Below are positions 44,797 to 54,573 of a stretch of 64,000 bases of DNA, one piece after another (position 1 is the first letter of the stretch; every line of letters starts with the position of its first letter). The translations under genes were made by a program, and so were the position numbers. Source of the stretch: Polaribacter ponticola (GTDB lineage: Bacteria > Bacteroidota > Bacteroidia > Flavobacteriales > Flavobacteriaceae); contig NZ_JAOSLC020000003.1 of the NCBI RefSeq assembly GCF_026191475.2, positions 496,001-560,000 on the forward strand, in the 5' to 3' direction. A model generated the notes under the pieces. The model worked only from the letters and a program-made list of their open reading frames with translations. It was not told the origin of the DNA and ran no database searches.

Positions 44797-47085
44797 ATGA
44801 AAAATTTTATAAAACTGCTATTTTTTATAGCAGCATTTTCTATGAATGCACAAAATAGCATTTCAGGAAAAATTACAGATACAAACAACAACCCTTTACC
44901 ACAAGTAGAAATTTATGCACAAGAAATTCATAAAGGAACAATTTCTAATGAAGATGGGTTATATATTTTAAATAATATTCCTAACGGAAAGATAAAGTTA
45001 ACTTTTAACTACTTAGGTTATCAAACAATTACAAAACAGATAGTTGTAAATTCTAAAGAATTAATTATTAATATTCAATTACAAGAATCTTCTTTTGAAA
45101 TTGATGAAATAATAATTTCTACACCATTTAATAAATTACAATCAGAAAATGTAATGAAAATAGAAAGACTGTCTGCTAAATCTTTACAAAAAACTGGAGC
45201 TTCTACATTATCTGAAGGGATTACCAATATTGCAGGAGTATCGCAAATATCTACAGGTAGTTCTATTGGAAAACCTGTAATCAGAGGCTTAAGTGGCAAT
45301 AGAGTTCTTGTATATACACAAGGAATAAGGTTAGAAAATCAGCAATTTGGAGGTGAACACGGTTTAGGTATTAATGATGCAGGAATTAGCAGTATTGAAG
45401 TAATTAAAGGGCCAGCTTCTCTATTATATGGGTCTGATGCTCTTGGAGGTGTTTTATACTTAAATCCAGAAAAATTTGCTATTGAAAACAATAATGAATT
45501 AAGTCTTAATCAGCGTTACTATAGCAATACGCTAGGTAGTAATACTTCTGTGGGGTTAAAATCATCTAAAGAAAATTGGAAGTTTTTAGCAAGAGGAACT
45601 TTTTCTTCTCATTCTGATTATAAAATTCCAACTGACCAAAGAATAACAAACACAAGATTTAAAGAAAAGGATTTTAAAACCGGTATAGCATTTTCTAAGA
45701 ATATATTTACCTCAGAAATTAGATATAATTTTAATAATTCTGAATTAGGATTAACCGAAGGGATAAATGAGCAATCAAGAAGCACATCACTTTTAGAACC
45801 TTACCAATCTATAGATAATCATATTATAAGCGCTCATAATCATCTATTTTTAGGAAATTCTAAATTAGATATAGATTTAGGCTACACTGTAAATGATAGA
45901 AAAGAATTTGAAGAACACGAAGAACACCATGAAGATGAACATGATGATGATGATGAACACGAAGATGAGCATGAAGACGAGCATGATGAAGCAGCCTTAA
46001 GAATGAAATTAAAAACATTTACTTATAATGCAAAGTTTCATTTCCCTAAAGTAGGAAACTTAGAAGTTTTATCAGGAATTCAAGGTTTACATCAAACAAA
46101 CACAAATTATGGAGACGAATTATTGATTCCTAATGCTAAAATAAATGATTTTGGAATTTTTACAACCGCAAATTATAGTTGGAATAATAATAATAATAAT
46201 AATACGTTGCAAGCAGGAATCCGTTTTGATAACAGAAATATTATAACAGAAAGACATGAAGTTGCGCATGAAGACGAAGTACATATTTTTAATGCAATAG
46301 ATAAAACATATAATAGTTTTACAACATCATTAGGTTTTAAAACTTCAATATCAGAATCTATTACTTCTAGAATAAATTTTGCTTCAGGTTTTAGAGCTCC
46401 AAATTTAGCAGAATTAACATCGAACGGAGTACATCATGGAACAAATCGTTTTGAAGAGGGAAATAATTATTTAACCAATGAAAAAAACTCTCAAATAGAT
46501 ATTTCTCTAGAATATAAGACTGATCATTTTGAACTTTTTACGAACGGGTTTTATAATCATTTAAATGATTATATATATTTAACTCCTACCGGTGAAATTG
46601 AAGACGGAAGTCCTGTTTATACTTATATACAAGAAGATGCAAAATTATATGGTGGAGAATTTGGTTTTCATTTACACCCTCATCCATTAGATTGGTTACA
46701 CTTAGAGAGTACTTTTGAAACTGTTATTGGAAAACAAAATAATGGTAATTATTTACCTTTAATTCCTGCTAATACTTGGAAAAACACATTTAGAACAGAA
46801 TTCCAAATCAATAATTGGCTACAACATGGTTATTCATCTATAAGCTTACAAAGTACCTTTTCTCAGAAAAAAATTAGTCAATTTGAAACAGAAAGCCCTT
46901 CTTATAATTTATTAAATTTAGGTTTTGGTGGCGATATAAAATTAGGAACAACAAAATTCTCAACATCTGTTTCTGTAAATAACTTATTAAATAAAAAATA
47001 CATAAATCACTTATCTCGTTTAAAAGCAGATGGTCTTTTAAATCAAGGTAGAAATATTGTTTTAGGTATAAATTTTATTTTATAA
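44797..47085 (+). CDS. TonB-dependent receptor with His/acid-rich insert, probably metal uptake
   Basis: A 762-residue outer-membrane receptor. A signal peptide is followed by a carboxypeptidase-regulatory-like domain (SISGKITDTNNNPLPQVEIY), a plug domain (GISSIEVIKGPASLLYGSDA) and a 22-strand barrel ending NIVLGINFIL. Residues about 370-400 are almost entirely His, Glu and Asp (EEHEEHHEDEHDDDDEHEDE and following). Such loops in ZnuD- and CopC-type receptors bind zinc, copper or nickel, so metal rather than siderophore uptake is likely. A codon run of AAT near 46185 gives seven consecutive Asn, a possible slippage site. Confidence 0.9.
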   Translation: MKNFIKLLFFIAAFSMNAQNSISGKITDTNNNPLPQVEIYAQEIHKGTISNEDGLYILNNIPNGKIKLTFNYLGYQTITKQIVVNSKELIINIQLQESSFEIDEIIISTPFNKLQSENVMKIERLSAKSLQKTGASTLSEGITNIAGVSQISTGSSIGKPVIRGLSGNRVLVYTQGIRLENQQFGGEHGLGINDAGISSIEVIKGPASLLYGSDALGGVLYLNPEKFAIENNNELSLNQRYYSNTLGSNTSVGLKSSKENWKFLARGTFSSHSDYKIPTDQRITNTRFKEKDFKTGIAFSKNIFTSEIRYNFNNSELGLTEGINEQSRSTSLLEPYQSIDNHIISAHNHLFLGNSKLDIDLGYTVNDRKEFEEHEEHHEDEHDDDDEHEDEHEDEHDEAALRMKLKTFTYNAKFHFPKVGNLEVLSGIQGLHQTNTNYGDELLIPNAKINDFGIFTTANYSWNNNNNNNTLQAGIRFDNRNIITERHEVAHEDEVHIFNAIDKTYNSFTTSLGFKTSISESITSRINFASGFRAPNLAELTSNGVHHGTNRFEEGNNYLTNEKNSQIDISLEYKTDHFELFTNGFYNHLNDYIYLTPTGEIEDGSPVYTYIQEDAKLYGGEFGFHLHPHPLDWLHLESTFETVIGKQNNGNYLPLIPANTWKNTFRTEFQINNWLQHGYSSISLQSTFSQKKISQFETESPSYNLLNLGFGGDIKLGTTKFSTSVSVNNLLNKKYINHLSRLKADGLLNQGRNIVLGINFIL

Positions 47086-47100
47086 AAGTAAATCATAATT

Positions 47101-47131
47101 AAAAGCAACTATTTAAAATAGTTGCTTTTTA
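47101..47131 (+). terminator. Terminator after the TonB-dependent receptor
   Basis: AAAAGCAACTA (47101-47111) pairs with TAGTTGCTTTT (47119-47129) around TTTAAAA and is followed by more T. Confidence 0.88.
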
Positions 47132-47175
47132 ATTTAAAGTCTTATTTTTATAATATAATTCGATTTAAAAATTAA

Positions 47176-47910
47176 ATGACAAGAAACAAAGTTTTAAATG
47201 AAATAATTTTAGGTTATAGAAATGTTATTGAAGAAAGGTATCAATATAATATTTTAATAAAAAAATACAAGCTTCCTAATGCTATTGATGATAAAACGAT
47301 AAATGACATTAAAATTTACTTTTTAAATTATGTTTATCCAGATTTAGAACAGAGAGCTGAATTAGATGATGCTTTTAGCACTTTAGATGGTTTTGTAAAA
47401 CAACCAGAAAAACTTTTAAATCTTGTACTAAAATCTTTTAAATTAATTTTTTCTCATGGTAAACACCTGCCTAAAATTTTTGGCGCAGGTTTAAAAGCAA
47501 TGAAATCTTTTAGAGGAGCTACAAAATTCGAAAATAGACTTGTGGATATGGCTTTAGAGAAAAAAATAACTTACCCTTATACTACCAACAAAATAAACAC
47601 TTTAACAAAACTACTTCCTTACTCAGAAATTGAAGATTTTATTAAAAATACAGAGTCTTTTTTTAACATTATTCATGATAAGAAATTAGTAATAAATGTA
47701 AAAGAAATTATATCATTTCTAATTGATAAAATGGAAAACAAACCAAAAATTTATACAATAAAAGAAATTTCTGGTTTAGCATTAGCACTAAAAACTATTA
47801 GTAAAGGTGAAGAAATGCTGGATAAATTATCAGAAGAAAATCAAAAAATTTTAATAGATTATGTTGTTAAAATTGAAAAAGACAACTTAATTGAAATCTT
47901 TTCAAGATAA
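47176..47910 (+). CDS. Hypothetical helical protein
   Basis: A 244-residue protein not recognised. It is mostly helical and charged, with no signal peptide or membrane helix. Central GLKAMKSFRGATKFENRLVD and the repeated Lys/Glu/Ile pattern stand out. A short hydrophobic stretch (LLNLVLKSFKLIFSHG) might associate with membranes. It lies alone between a terminator and a convergent transporter gene. No function is proposed. Confidence 0.7.
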   Translation: MTRNKVLNEIILGYRNVIEERYQYNILIKKYKLPNAIDDKTINDIKIYFLNYVYPDLEQRAELDDAFSTLDGFVKQPEKLLNLVLKSFKLIFSHGKHLPKIFGAGLKAMKSFRGATKFENRLVDMALEKKITYPYTTNKINTLTKLLPYSEIEDFIKNTESFFNIIHDKKLVINVKEIISFLIDKMENKPKIYTIKEISGLALALKTISKGEEMLDKLSEENQKILIDYVVKIEKDNLIEIFSR

Positions 47911-47911
47911 T

Positions 47912-49207
47912 TTATTGCACATATTTTGTCTTTTTAAGTGTATTTAAAATAATAAATGAAGCTAAAAAGAATATAGCTAAACATAATACAGACCATTGCA
48001 TAGAATCTGTAATTGCATATAACAAGCCATAGACAAACGTTCCAAGAACAATCGCTATTTTCTCTGTAACATCATAAAAACTAAAATACGTTGCATGATC
48101 TTCCGTTTCTGGTAACAGTTTAGAATAAGTAGAACGTGTTAAAGATTGAATTGCTCCTTGTACAAACCCTAATAAAACTCCCAATCCGTAAAAATAATAT
48201 TCTACATTTTCTTGACTTTTATCTAATAAAAATGCTGTAAAACAAACTACCATCCAAGTTACTATAGTAACTTTAAGTGCTTTAATATTTCCCCATTTTT
48301 CTGACAATCTAGAAAACACAAAAGCACCTACAATAGCTACAATTTGAACAAGTAAAATGGTAACTATTAAATTCATAGCAGGTAAACCTAACTCCGTTGA
48401 GCCAAAAATTGCTGCCATTAAAATAATTGTTTGCACACCAATACTTAACAAGAAAAAAGAAATTAAAAACTTTTTTAATGTTGGGTAATTCATTACCTCT
48501 TTAGCTACAATTTTTAATTCTCTAAAACCTTTCCATATATAATCATTATCGGGTTGTTTATTATAAATATCATTTGGTAAACGTTTAAAGGTTATTTGTG
48601 CAAAACCAATCCACCAAATCCCAACCAAAACAAAAGAAATTCTTGAAGCCATAGAAGCATCAATACCAAACAAATCTGGTTTCTGAATCATAATTAAGTT
48701 AATAATTAACAAAATTACAGATCCTGCATATCCATAAATAAATCCTTTTGCACTTGCTCTATCTTGTTGTTCTGGATGTGCAACTTCTGGTAAATAAGCA
48801 TTGTAAAAAACTAAACTTGCCCAAAAGCCAATACTTGCTAAAATGGTAAATAAAATACCAATCCAAACAGTATCTACTCCATCAAAAAAGTATAAACTAG
48901 TTACTGATAAACCACCCATCCAACAGAAAAATCTCATAAACTTTTTCTTACTTCCCGTATAATCTGCAATACCAGATAATATAGGCGATATAAAAGCTAC
49001 AATCAAAAAAGAAAACGATAAAGCATAACTATATAAACTATCTGGGTGCTCCCATTCCATTCCTAAAAAACGAACAATTTTGCCATCTGTAACAGCACTA
49101 TAATACAAAGGAAAAACAGCTGTACTAATTACTAAAGAGTAAACTGAATTAGCCCAATCATAAAATGCCCAACCATTAATTAATTTTTTATCTCCAATTT
49201 TTAACAT
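47912..49207 (-). CDS. MFS transporter, UMF1/Atg22 family
   Basis: A 431-residue, 12-helix permease. INGWAFYDWANSVYSLVIST is the family's N-terminal hallmark, and GIADYTGSKKKFMRFFC is the loop between helices 2 and 3. Start chosen at 49207 (MLKIGDKKL), because the longer frame would run through the upstream terminator hairpin. Relatives may export amino acids or related compounds; the substrate is unknown. Confidence 0.88.
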   Translation of the reverse strand: MLKIGDKKLINGWAFYDWANSVYSLVISTAVFPLYYSAVTDGKIVRFLGMEWEHPDSLYSYALSFSFLIVAFISPILSGIADYTGSKKKFMRFFCWMGGLSVTSLYFFDGVDTVWIGILFTILASIGFWASLVFYNAYLPEVAHPEQQDRASAKGFIYGYAGSVILLIINLIMIQKPDLFGIDASMASRISFVLVGIWWIGFAQITFKRLPNDIYNKQPDNDYIWKGFRELKIVAKEVMNYPTLKKFLISFFLLSIGVQTIILMAAIFGSTELGLPAMNLIVTILLVQIVAIVGAFVFSRLSEKWGNIKALKVTIVTWMVVCFTAFLLDKSQENVEYYFYGLGVLLGFVQGAIQSLTRSTYSKLLPETEDHATYFSFYDVTEKIAIVLGTFVYGLLYAITDSMQWSVLCLAIFFLASFIILNTLKKTKYVQ

Positions 49208-49219
49208 AAAAGTATATTT

Positions 49220-49250
49220 AAAAAAATGCCATTCAATTTCTTGAATGGCA
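49220..49250 (-). terminator. Terminator after the M48 peptidase gene
   Basis: On the minus strand TGCCATTCAA, loop GAAA, TTGAATGGCA (49250-49227), then seven T (49226-49220). It separates the peptidase from the permease gene. Confidence 0.9.
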
Positions 49251-49273
49251 CACAATATAGGAAAACTATTCCT

Positions 49274-50098
49274 TTATTTTTTCATTTGAGCATTAGCTTG
49301 CGTATTAAACTTCTTTGCTAAAACTTTAGCTTCTGGTAAATAAGCTCTTAGAGTTTGTATTCTGCTTTGGTTAGATGGGTGTGTACTTAAAAACTCTGGC
49401 CCTTGTTTACCATTAGATTTTTTACTCATTCTTACCCAAACTTCTGCAGCTTCTCTACCATCATAACCTGCCATTATCATAAAAACCAAGCCAAGTTTAT
49501 CTGCTTCGGTTTCATGAGTTCTACTAAAAGCTAACATTCCAACTTGTGAACCAGCTCCATAAGCTAAATTCCAAATTTGAGAAGTTTTAGGGTCTTTATT
49601 AGAAGTTCCTAAAGCTACAGCTAAACCTCCAATTTGTTGTAATTGACCAGAAGACATTCTTTCTTGACCATGTTTAGCAAATGCATGAGCAACCTCATGC
49701 CCCATTACAGCCGCTACACCATTTTCATTTTCACAAATTGGCATAATCCCTGTATAGAAAACAACTTTTCCTCCTGGTAAGCACCATGCATTAACCGTTT
49801 TATCCTCAACTAAATTAAACTCCCATTTATAAGATTCTGCTTCTGTAACCATATTATTAGCACGCATAAATCTATCTACAGCAGCAGCTACATTTTTACC
49901 AACATTCTTAATTTGATTAGACATTTCTCTATTAGAAGAAAGCTTATTTTCTGCTAAAAACCCTTTGTATTGAGCAAAACTTGCTGGTAAAACTTGGGCA
50001 TCGCTTACAAAGTTTACACGCTTTCTACCCGTAATAGGAACAGTACTACATTCAGAAAAAAGGAAAACTGCAACTATTAAAACTATTATTTTTTTCAT
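49274..50098 (-). CDS. M48 family metallopeptidase lipoprotein
   Basis: A 274-residue periplasmic zinc protease. The lipoprotein signal ends FLFSEC (Cys about 17), followed by STVPITGRKRVNFV, the common BepA/LoiP-type start. The zinc motif is MGHEVAHAFAKHG (HExxH) with the third-ligand Glu in HETEADKLGL. FLSTHPSNQSRI is the conserved C-terminal element. Likely a quality-control protease for outer-membrane proteins. Single gene with its own terminator. Confidence 0.94.
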   Translation of the reverse strand: MKKIIVLIVAVFLFSECSTVPITGRKRVNFVSDAQVLPASFAQYKGFLAENKLSSNREMSNQIKNVGKNVAAAVDRFMRANNMVTEAESYKWEFNLVEDKTVNAWCLPGGKVVFYTGIMPICENENGVAAVMGHEVAHAFAKHGQERMSSGQLQQIGGLAVALGTSNKDPKTSQIWNLAYGAGSQVGMLAFSRTHETEADKLGLVFMIMAGYDGREAAEVWVRMSKKSNGKQGPEFLSTHPSNQSRIQTLRAYLPEAKVLAKKFNTQANAQMKK

Positions 50099-50215
50099 TT
50101 TATTACTTTTTGGTTCTTTTTATAAGACACTAAACACGTAATTTAGTCACTTATAAATTGATATCAAATTTTTATTAAAATTACATATTCTATAATTATT
50201 AAAAAAATATTTTTA

Positions 50216-51090
50216 ATGCAGTTTTTTTCTAAAAATAAGTTATTTCCTACTAGTTTAAAAATCCCCAGATTTGTAAAGTGGTTTATACAGATAATTCACT
50301 TTTTTTCTACCCGACTTACTCTTTTTATTACTTCAAAAATTTTTGCTACTCCACCTCGCTTTACAACACCTAAAGCAGAAAAAGGAATGGAAAATAGCTC
50401 ACAAGCTAAAACCCTAATGGTAAAAGCTATTAACAAAGAAGTACATGTGCTAACTTATGGCTATTCCGATAAAAAAGTATTGCTATGTCATGGTTGGGCT
50501 GGAAGAAGCACGCAACTTTACATGATTGCAAATAAACTTTTAGAAAATGGTTATATGGTGGTTTCTTTTGATGGACCTGCTCATGGAAAATCTACCGGTA
50601 AAGAAACAAACTTAATAGGCTTTATAGAAACTATAAAAAAAATTAATGAAGAATTCGGACCTTTTGAAGCCGCAGTTGGTCATTCTTTTGGTGCAATGGC
50701 TGTTATAAATACGCAAGCTGAAAAAGAAATTTTTAAATGTATTGTTACTGTAGGTTCTGGAGATAAAATTTCTGATGTTTTAATCAACTTTTCTAACAAT
50801 TTAGGTCTAAAAAATAAATTTGGTAAAAGAATAATTGATTTTTTTGAAAAAAATGGAACTTAAATTTTAAAAACTACGATGCAAATAGAGCTGCTAGAAA
50901 GGTTAAAACCCCAGCTTTAATTATACATGATGTAAATGATGGAGATGTACTTGTAAGTTGTGCTATTAATATTCGTCAAAATTTAGAGAAAGGTTCACTT
51001 TTAATTACTAACGGATTAGGGCACACAAAAATTTTACGTGATAAAAGTATTGTGAACAAAATAATAAATTTTATAAAACAACACACATGA
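50216..51090 (+). CDS. Alpha/beta hydrolase (frameshifted)
   Basis: About 291 residues after repair. Seen are LLCHGWAGRSTQLYMIA (oxyanion HG), VVSFDGPAHGKSTG, the nucleophile elbow AAVGHSFGAMAV, PALIIHDVNDGDV (acid) and NGLGHTKIL (catalytic His). The frame breaks at A7 (50847-50853). With eight, the protein continues FEKKWNLNFKNYDANRAARK to a TGA at 51088-51090 that overlaps the msrB ATG as ATGA. Without repair the acid and the histidine are lost. A short N-terminal hydrophobic stretch could anchor it. Substrate unknown. Confidence 0.88.
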
Positions 51091-51561
51091 AAAAATTAGC
51101 AACAACACTTGTTTTATTATTGATGATAAGTTGTACTACTAAAGCACAAAATACATCCGAAGAAAAAAACATATAAAGTTGAGAAAACAAAAAACGAATG
51201 GAAAAAATTACTTTCTCCAATACAATATAATGTTTTAAGAGAAGCAGGAACAGAAAGAGCTTTTACAAGTGAATTAAATAAGAATTATAAAAAAGGTACT
51301 TATGTTTGTGCAGCTTGCAATACTGCTTTATATAAATCTGAACATAAATTTGATTCTGGTTCTGGTTGGCCTTCTTTTGATAGAGCTATAAAAGAAAATG
51401 TAGAATTAGATGTTGATTTTAAAATTGGTTATGCAAGAACGGAATTAAAATGCAATACATGTGGTAGTCATTTAGGGCATTCTTTTAATGATGGCCCAAA
51501 AACTACAGGAAAACGTCATTGTATTAATGGAGTTGCATTAAAGTTTATCCCCGAAAAATAG
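51087..51561 (+). CDS. msrB: Methionine-R-sulfoxide reductase, secreted (frameshifted)
   Basis: Repairs oxidised Met-R-sulfoxide residues in envelope proteins. A lipoprotein-like signal ends LLMISC (Cys about 16). The MsrB domain has VLREAGTERAFTSELN, zinc cysteines in CAACNTALY and CNTCGSHLGHSF, SGSGWPSFDRAI, and catalytic KRHCINGVALKF. The frame breaks right after the signal at A7 (51163-51169). Removing one A gives SEEKTYKVEKTKNEWKKLL and about 157 residues. The repaired upstream gene overlaps it as ATGA. Confidence 0.9.
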
Positions 51562-51591
51562 TATCTTTAAATTCTATTACAGATTTTAAAA

Positions 51592-53087
51592 ATGAAAAAA
51601 ATAAAATTTCCAAGCGCACAAACTGTATTGCTTATTATAGCTGCATTTGTAGCGCTTTTAACTTGGTATATTCCTTCTGGACAATACGATAGATTATCTT
51701 ACAATAAAGACAACAATACTTTTGTAAAAACGAGTAAAGACAGTTCTATAATTTTGGAAGCTTCACAAAAAACATTAGATGATTTACAAGTTAAAATTCC
51801 TATTGAAAACTTTACATCTGGGGCAATTTACAAAGCCATTAGTATACCCGGAACTTATCAAAAATTAGAATCTAAACCTCAAGGTTTTAAAGAGTTTATT
51901 TTAGCGCCATTAAAAGGTATAATTGCGGTTTCTGATATTATTATTTTAGTCCTATTTATTGGAGGTTTAGTAGCAATTGTAAACTACACAGGTGCTTTTG
52001 AAGCGGGTATTACAAGACTTTCTGTTCTCTTAAAAGGAAAAGAATTTATTTTAATTATTGCAGTAACTTCTTTAATTGCATTAGGAGGTACTACTTTTGG
52101 ATTAGCAGAAGAAACAATTGCCTTCTACCCTATTTTAATTCCTATTTTTATTGCTGCAAAATACGATGCAATAGTTGCATTAGCTTGCATTTATATAGGT
52201 TCTAGTATTGGTACAATGATTTCTATAACAAATCCGTTTAGCACAATAATTGCTTCAAACTCTGCTGGTATAAATTGGACAACCGGAATTGAAGGAAGAA
52301 TCATAATGCTTTTAGTTGGACTAATAATTTCTATACTATATATAATTAGATATGCTCAAAAGGTAAAAAATGACCCAAGTAAATCTATTATTTTTGATCA
52401 AAAAGAAAGTATAGAAAAATTATTTTCTTTTCAAAACTCTACAAAAAAATCAATTTTTCTCTTAGATTAAAATTAGTTCTTAGCATTTTTATAATTTGTT
52501 TTATTGTAATGGTTTATGGAGTAATTAATTTAGATTGGTGGTTTTTAGAAATGACTGCAGTATTTTTTGTTGGTGCTCTAGTAATAGGTTTTATATATAA
52601 AATAAATGAAACTGTTTTTGTTGAAACTTTTATAAAAGGCGCTAATGAGCTATTAAGTGTGGCTTTTATTATAGGTTTAGCTCGTGGTGTAACCATTTTA
52701 ATGGAAGATGGTTTAATTAGTGATACACTTTTATTTTACGCAAGTTCATTTACAGAAGGAATGCATAAAGGTCTTTTTATAAATGCTATGATGTTTGTTT
52801 ATAGTGGTCTTACTTTTTTTATACCATCTTCTTCTGGTATGGCAGTATTAACAATGCCAATTATGTCTCCTTTAGCGGATACAGTGTCTTTAGGTAGAGA
52901 ACATGTAGTAAATGCCTATCTTTTAGGTATAGGTCTTTTTAACTTTATAAACCCTACTGGTTTAATTTTAGCTTCTTTAGCAATGATTAAAGTTGGTTAC
53001 GATAAATGGTTAAAATTTGTAATTCCGTTAGTTCTAATTCTTACTTTACTTTCTATAATTTTCTTAACAATTTCAGTTTATTTATAA
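51592..53087 (+). CDS. YfcC family permease (frameshifted)
   Basis: About 498 residues after repair; 11-12 transmembrane helices of the YfcC/C4-dicarboxylate carrier group. Features are SAQTVLLIIAAFVALLTWYIPSGQY at the start, GGTTFGLAEETIAFYPILIP, SITNPFSTIIASNSAGI in the first half and the matched FFIPSSSGMAVLTMPIMSPL and NFINPTGLILASLAM in the second. The frame breaks at A7 (52443-52449). With eight it reads STKKINFSLRLKLVLSIF. Relatives carry amino acids or short carboxylates; substrate unresolved. Confidence 0.9.
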
Positions 53088-53166
53088 TGGATAATTCTTA
53101 TTTAAAAAGTACTAGAGAAAAAAGGAGTTCATTTTACAAAAGATTTATAACTTTAAGTAACAATAT

Positions 53167-53174
53167 TAAATTTG
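53167..53174 (+). promoter_or_regulatory. -7 box upstream of the DoxX-like gene
   Basis: TAAATTTG, a perfect TAnnTTTG match, 41 nt before the start codon; no good -33 TTG. Confidence 0.4.
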
Positions 53175-53215
53175 TTTCGTCATAAAAGTGAGTAAATTAA
53201 TGAAACCAACTTTAA

Positions 53216-53818
53216 ATGAAACAAAAAACTTTGCCACAATTATTTGTTATTTACCTTAGGTATTTAATTGGTTTTGCATTTATTTTTGCAAGTTTAGTAA
53301 AAATACAAGGGTTACGTTTTACTTCAGAAAGTGGTGCAGAAAACCCTATAAATTCTGCTTGGCATTTTTTTGAAACGTTATATGAATCTGGTATTTATTG
53401 GCGTTTTCTAGGAATTGCACAATTTATAACTGGCTCTCTTTTAGTAACACAACGTTTTGCAAAATTAGGCGCAATTCTATTTTTACCAATAATTGTAAAT
53501 GTTTTTGTAATTACAATTTCTTACGATTTTAAAGGAACACCAATTATAACATTTCTTATGTTATTATCAACTTTATTTTTAATTTATTGGGATTGGGATT
53601 CTCTAAAAATATTGATTAATAAAACACCTACAAACTCTACTAAAAAAAGGTTAGAAAACGATAATATTTGGATGTATATAGGTTTATCTTTTATAATAAT
53701 TACAACCATTACAAAACTATTTATCTTTAATCAATACATTGTATTTGCATTTTTATTAATGGCAATAATTGGCTTTGTAGGATTGATTATTGCGTATAGA
53801 AAAAGGAAATTATATTAA
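53216..53818 (+). CDS. DoxX-like membrane protein
   Basis: A 200-residue protein with about five to six membrane helices. The first 130 residues resemble the DoxX family: LRYLIGFAFIFASLVKIQGLRF, FLGIAQFITGSLLVTQRFAKLGAI and FKGTPIITFLMLLS. The last 70 residues add two further helices. Role unknown; DoxX proteins are linked to redox or envelope stress. Convergent with, and one base from, the response-regulator gene, with no obvious terminator between them. Confidence 0.78.
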   Translation: MKQKTLPQLFVIYLRYLIGFAFIFASLVKIQGLRFTSESGAENPINSAWHFFETLYESGIYWRFLGIAQFITGSLLVTQRFAKLGAILFLPIIVNVFVITISYDFKGTPIITFLMLLSTLFLIYWDWDSLKILINKTPTNSTKKRLENDNIWMYIGLSFIIITTITKLFIFNQYIVFAFLLMAIIGFVGLIIAYRKRKLY

Positions 53819-54571
53819 TTACACACCTTCTAACCAAGTTTTAAAAGCATTCACTTTTTCTCTACTTACAATTATTTCTTTTTCTAAAACCATCGTAGGA
53901 ATCACTTTTAACCGACTGTTAGAATACACTATAACATCTTTAAATGCATTAATGTTAATAATAAACGAACGATTAACTCTAAAGAATAATGATGCACTTA
54001 AAACTTTGTGCACATCTTCTAATTTAAAATCTATTATATATTTTTTGTTTTCTTTTGTAACTAAATACACGGTTCTTCCTTCTGCATAAAACAAGGCTAT
54101 TTCTTCTGTTTTAATAGAATGAATATGATTGCCCAAACGTACTAAAAACCGATCTTTTTCTTTCTTTATTTTAATTTTATCTACAACTTTAGAAACAGTT
54201 TCTGCATTAAAAATTGTTTCCATAATTTTTAATTTATTCATTGCCTTAGATACATCTGTAAACGTAATAGGTTTTAAAATATAATCTATACTATTAACTT
54301 TAAAAGCATCTACAGCAAATTCATCAAAAGCAGTAGCAAATATTACTGGTTTGTTAATTTTAACATGATTAAATATTTCGAAACTTAAACCATCTGTTAG
54401 TTGAATATCCATAAAAATAACGTCGTAATTTTGGTTACATTCAAACCAATTTATACTTTCAGAAATACTAGACAATACTTTTAAAATTTTAATATTAGTA
54501 TCAAATTTTAATAAATATCTTTCTAGTTTTTCAGCTGCTAAATGTTCATCTTCAATAATAACAATGTTCAT
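53819..54571 (-). CDS. LytTR-type response regulator
   Basis: A 250-residue two-component regulator. The receiver domain (1-120) has IIEDEHLAAEKL, the phospho-acceptor in VIFMDIQLTDG (Asp about 54), FATAFDE and the conserved Lys in YILKPI. The LytTR DNA-binding domain (about 145-245) shows FLVRLGNHIHSIKTEEI, GRTVYLVTKENKKY and FFRVNRSFIININAF. It is the last gene of the minus-strand signalling unit, 2 nt behind the pseudokinase. LytTR regulators usually bind paired 9-bp direct repeats; such a pair lies at 58123-58152. Confidence 0.94.
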   Translation of the reverse strand: MNIVIIEDEHLAAEKLERYLLKFDTNIKILKVLSSISESINWFECNQNYDVIFMDIQLTDGLSFEIFNHVKINKPVIFATAFDEFAVDAFKVNSIDYILKPITFTDVSKAMNKLKIMETIFNAETVSKVVDKIKIKKEKDRFLVRLGNHIHSIKTEEIALFYAEGRTVYLVTKENKKYIIDFKLEDVHKVLSASLFFRVNRSFIININAFKDVIVYSNSRLKVIPTMVLEKEIIVSREKVNAFKTWLEGV

Positions 54572-54573
54572 AA

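Noticed and set aside
45900..46000. Repeated GAACA/GATGA pattern resembling a short tandem or CRISPR-like repeat
   Set aside because: It is codon repetition for the His/Glu/Asp-rich receptor loop; no spacers or regular repeat unit.
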